In this document: positions 63,820 to 64,000 of the stretch, in pieces | Layout: each line of letters begins with the position of its first letter | How positions within the stretch are numbered: the first letter of the stretch is position 1 | Assembly: GCA_963971285.1 (NCBI GenBank) | Contig: OZ020255.1 | Coordinates: 11,552,931 to 11,616,930, forward strand | From: Astropecten irregularis | Lineage: Eukaryota > Echinodermata > Asteroidea > Paxillosida > Astropectinidae | Reading direction: 5' to 3' | DNA: 64,000 nucleotides | Made by a program: the position numbers and the translations under genes | The notes under the pieces: generated by a model | Database searches by the model: none | The model's input: the letters and a program-made list of their open reading frames with translations, nothing else | Told to the model about the DNA's origin: nothing

Positions 63820-64000
63820 AGCTCAGCGTGGAGTGGCGTCATTCCAACTCACCGACCTTGAAGCGATGAAAACAAAGCATTATTTTAAGTTGTATGGTTT
63901 TTAAGACAAAAAGCTGCCAGAATTGTTTAATCTTGGTATACGGTACTTCAAAGAAGGTTAATTGTCTGAGGAAAAACTAGGACACGACAATGAAAGTCGT
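63820..64000. repeat. Dispersed repeat, inverted relative of 32600-32830
   Basis: GTCATTCCAACTCACCGACC, AAGCTGCCAGAATTGTTTAA and AAGAAGGTTAATTGTCTGAG match the 32.6-kb copy in reverse complement; it runs off the window edge. Confidence 0.8.

Larger units (their letters stand above)
51095..64000. other. Presumed first intron and upstream DNA of ADCY5/6-like gene
   Basis: Upstream of the first exon found. No exon encoding transmembrane segments 1-5 or an adenylyl cyclase N-terminus is visible. Mostly transposon remnants, plus an unidentified possibly coding-derived stretch at 61340-63330. Confidence 0.6.

Noticed and set aside
51095-64000. First exon of the cyclase gene (N-terminus and transmembrane segments 1-5)
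   Set aside because: No minus-strand frame here has runs of hydrophobic segments with adenylyl cyclase character; the exon must be outside.

Overview
This is eukaryotic, AT-rich, intron- and repeat-dominated DNA with no operons, ribosome binding sites or long uninterrupted ORFs. The repeat content (many short inverted-repeat elements, tRNA-derived SINEs, Penelope-like and LINE remnants) and the one recognisable gene suggest an invertebrate deuterostome. An echinoderm such as a sea star is my best guess, but that rests on general impression, not on a diagnostic sequence.

The only confidently recognisable gene is on the minus strand: a membrane adenylyl cyclase of the ADCY5/6 type. Seven internal exons can be delimited to the base by GT/AG sites, continuous reading phase and protein similarity: 51094-50945, 46049-45928, 45132-45021, 33121-32994, 16723-16565, 5749-5608 and 4157-3952. 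Together they encode the last transmembrane segment of the first membrane domain, the helical linker, the whole C1a catalytic domain and the start of the C1b region. The first exon (N-terminus and most of membrane domain 1) must lie beyond the right edge, and the second half (membrane domain 2 and C2) beyond the left edge. Inferred intron sizes are about 4.9, 0.8, 11.9, 16.3, 10.8 and 1.5 kb.

The remaining ~98% is intronic or flanking DNA filled with mobile-element remnants. The commonest are (A) a ~360 bp inverted-repeat element whose ends read AGGTAGTATCATACTTTGG and which sits in TTAA targets, with about 17 copies; (B) a ~245 bp element ending in GGGGCCAATTTCA, with about 15 copies; (C) an element whose ends contain expandable GAGCCN repeats; (D) hAT-like elements with 8-bp target duplications at 16809-17126 and 55320-55747; (E) Harbinger-like elements with TTA duplications; (F) at least three tRNA-derived SINE families; and (G) Penelope-like sequence and a long hairpin, both carrying hammerhead-ribozyme-like cores. 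Several elements are nested (19144, 26200, 29850, 33745, 45500, 52544), which gives relative ages and target-site evidence.

Region by region: 1-3.9 kb, intron with repeats; 3.95-5.75 kb, two exons; 5.75-16.56 kb, intron; 16.57-16.72 kb, exon, with a CCCAG pentamer repeat 260 bp downstream in gene sense; 16.7-33.0 kb, intron with a 183-bp tandem array, a LINE 3' end and SINEs; 33.0-33.1 kb, exon; 33.1-45.0 kb, intron; 45.0-46.05 kb, two exons; 46-51 kb, intron then exon; 51.1-64 kb, presumed first intron, with hAT elements, the hammerhead-like hairpin at 59.5 kb, and a possible decayed coding segment at 61.3-63.3 kb that I could not identify.
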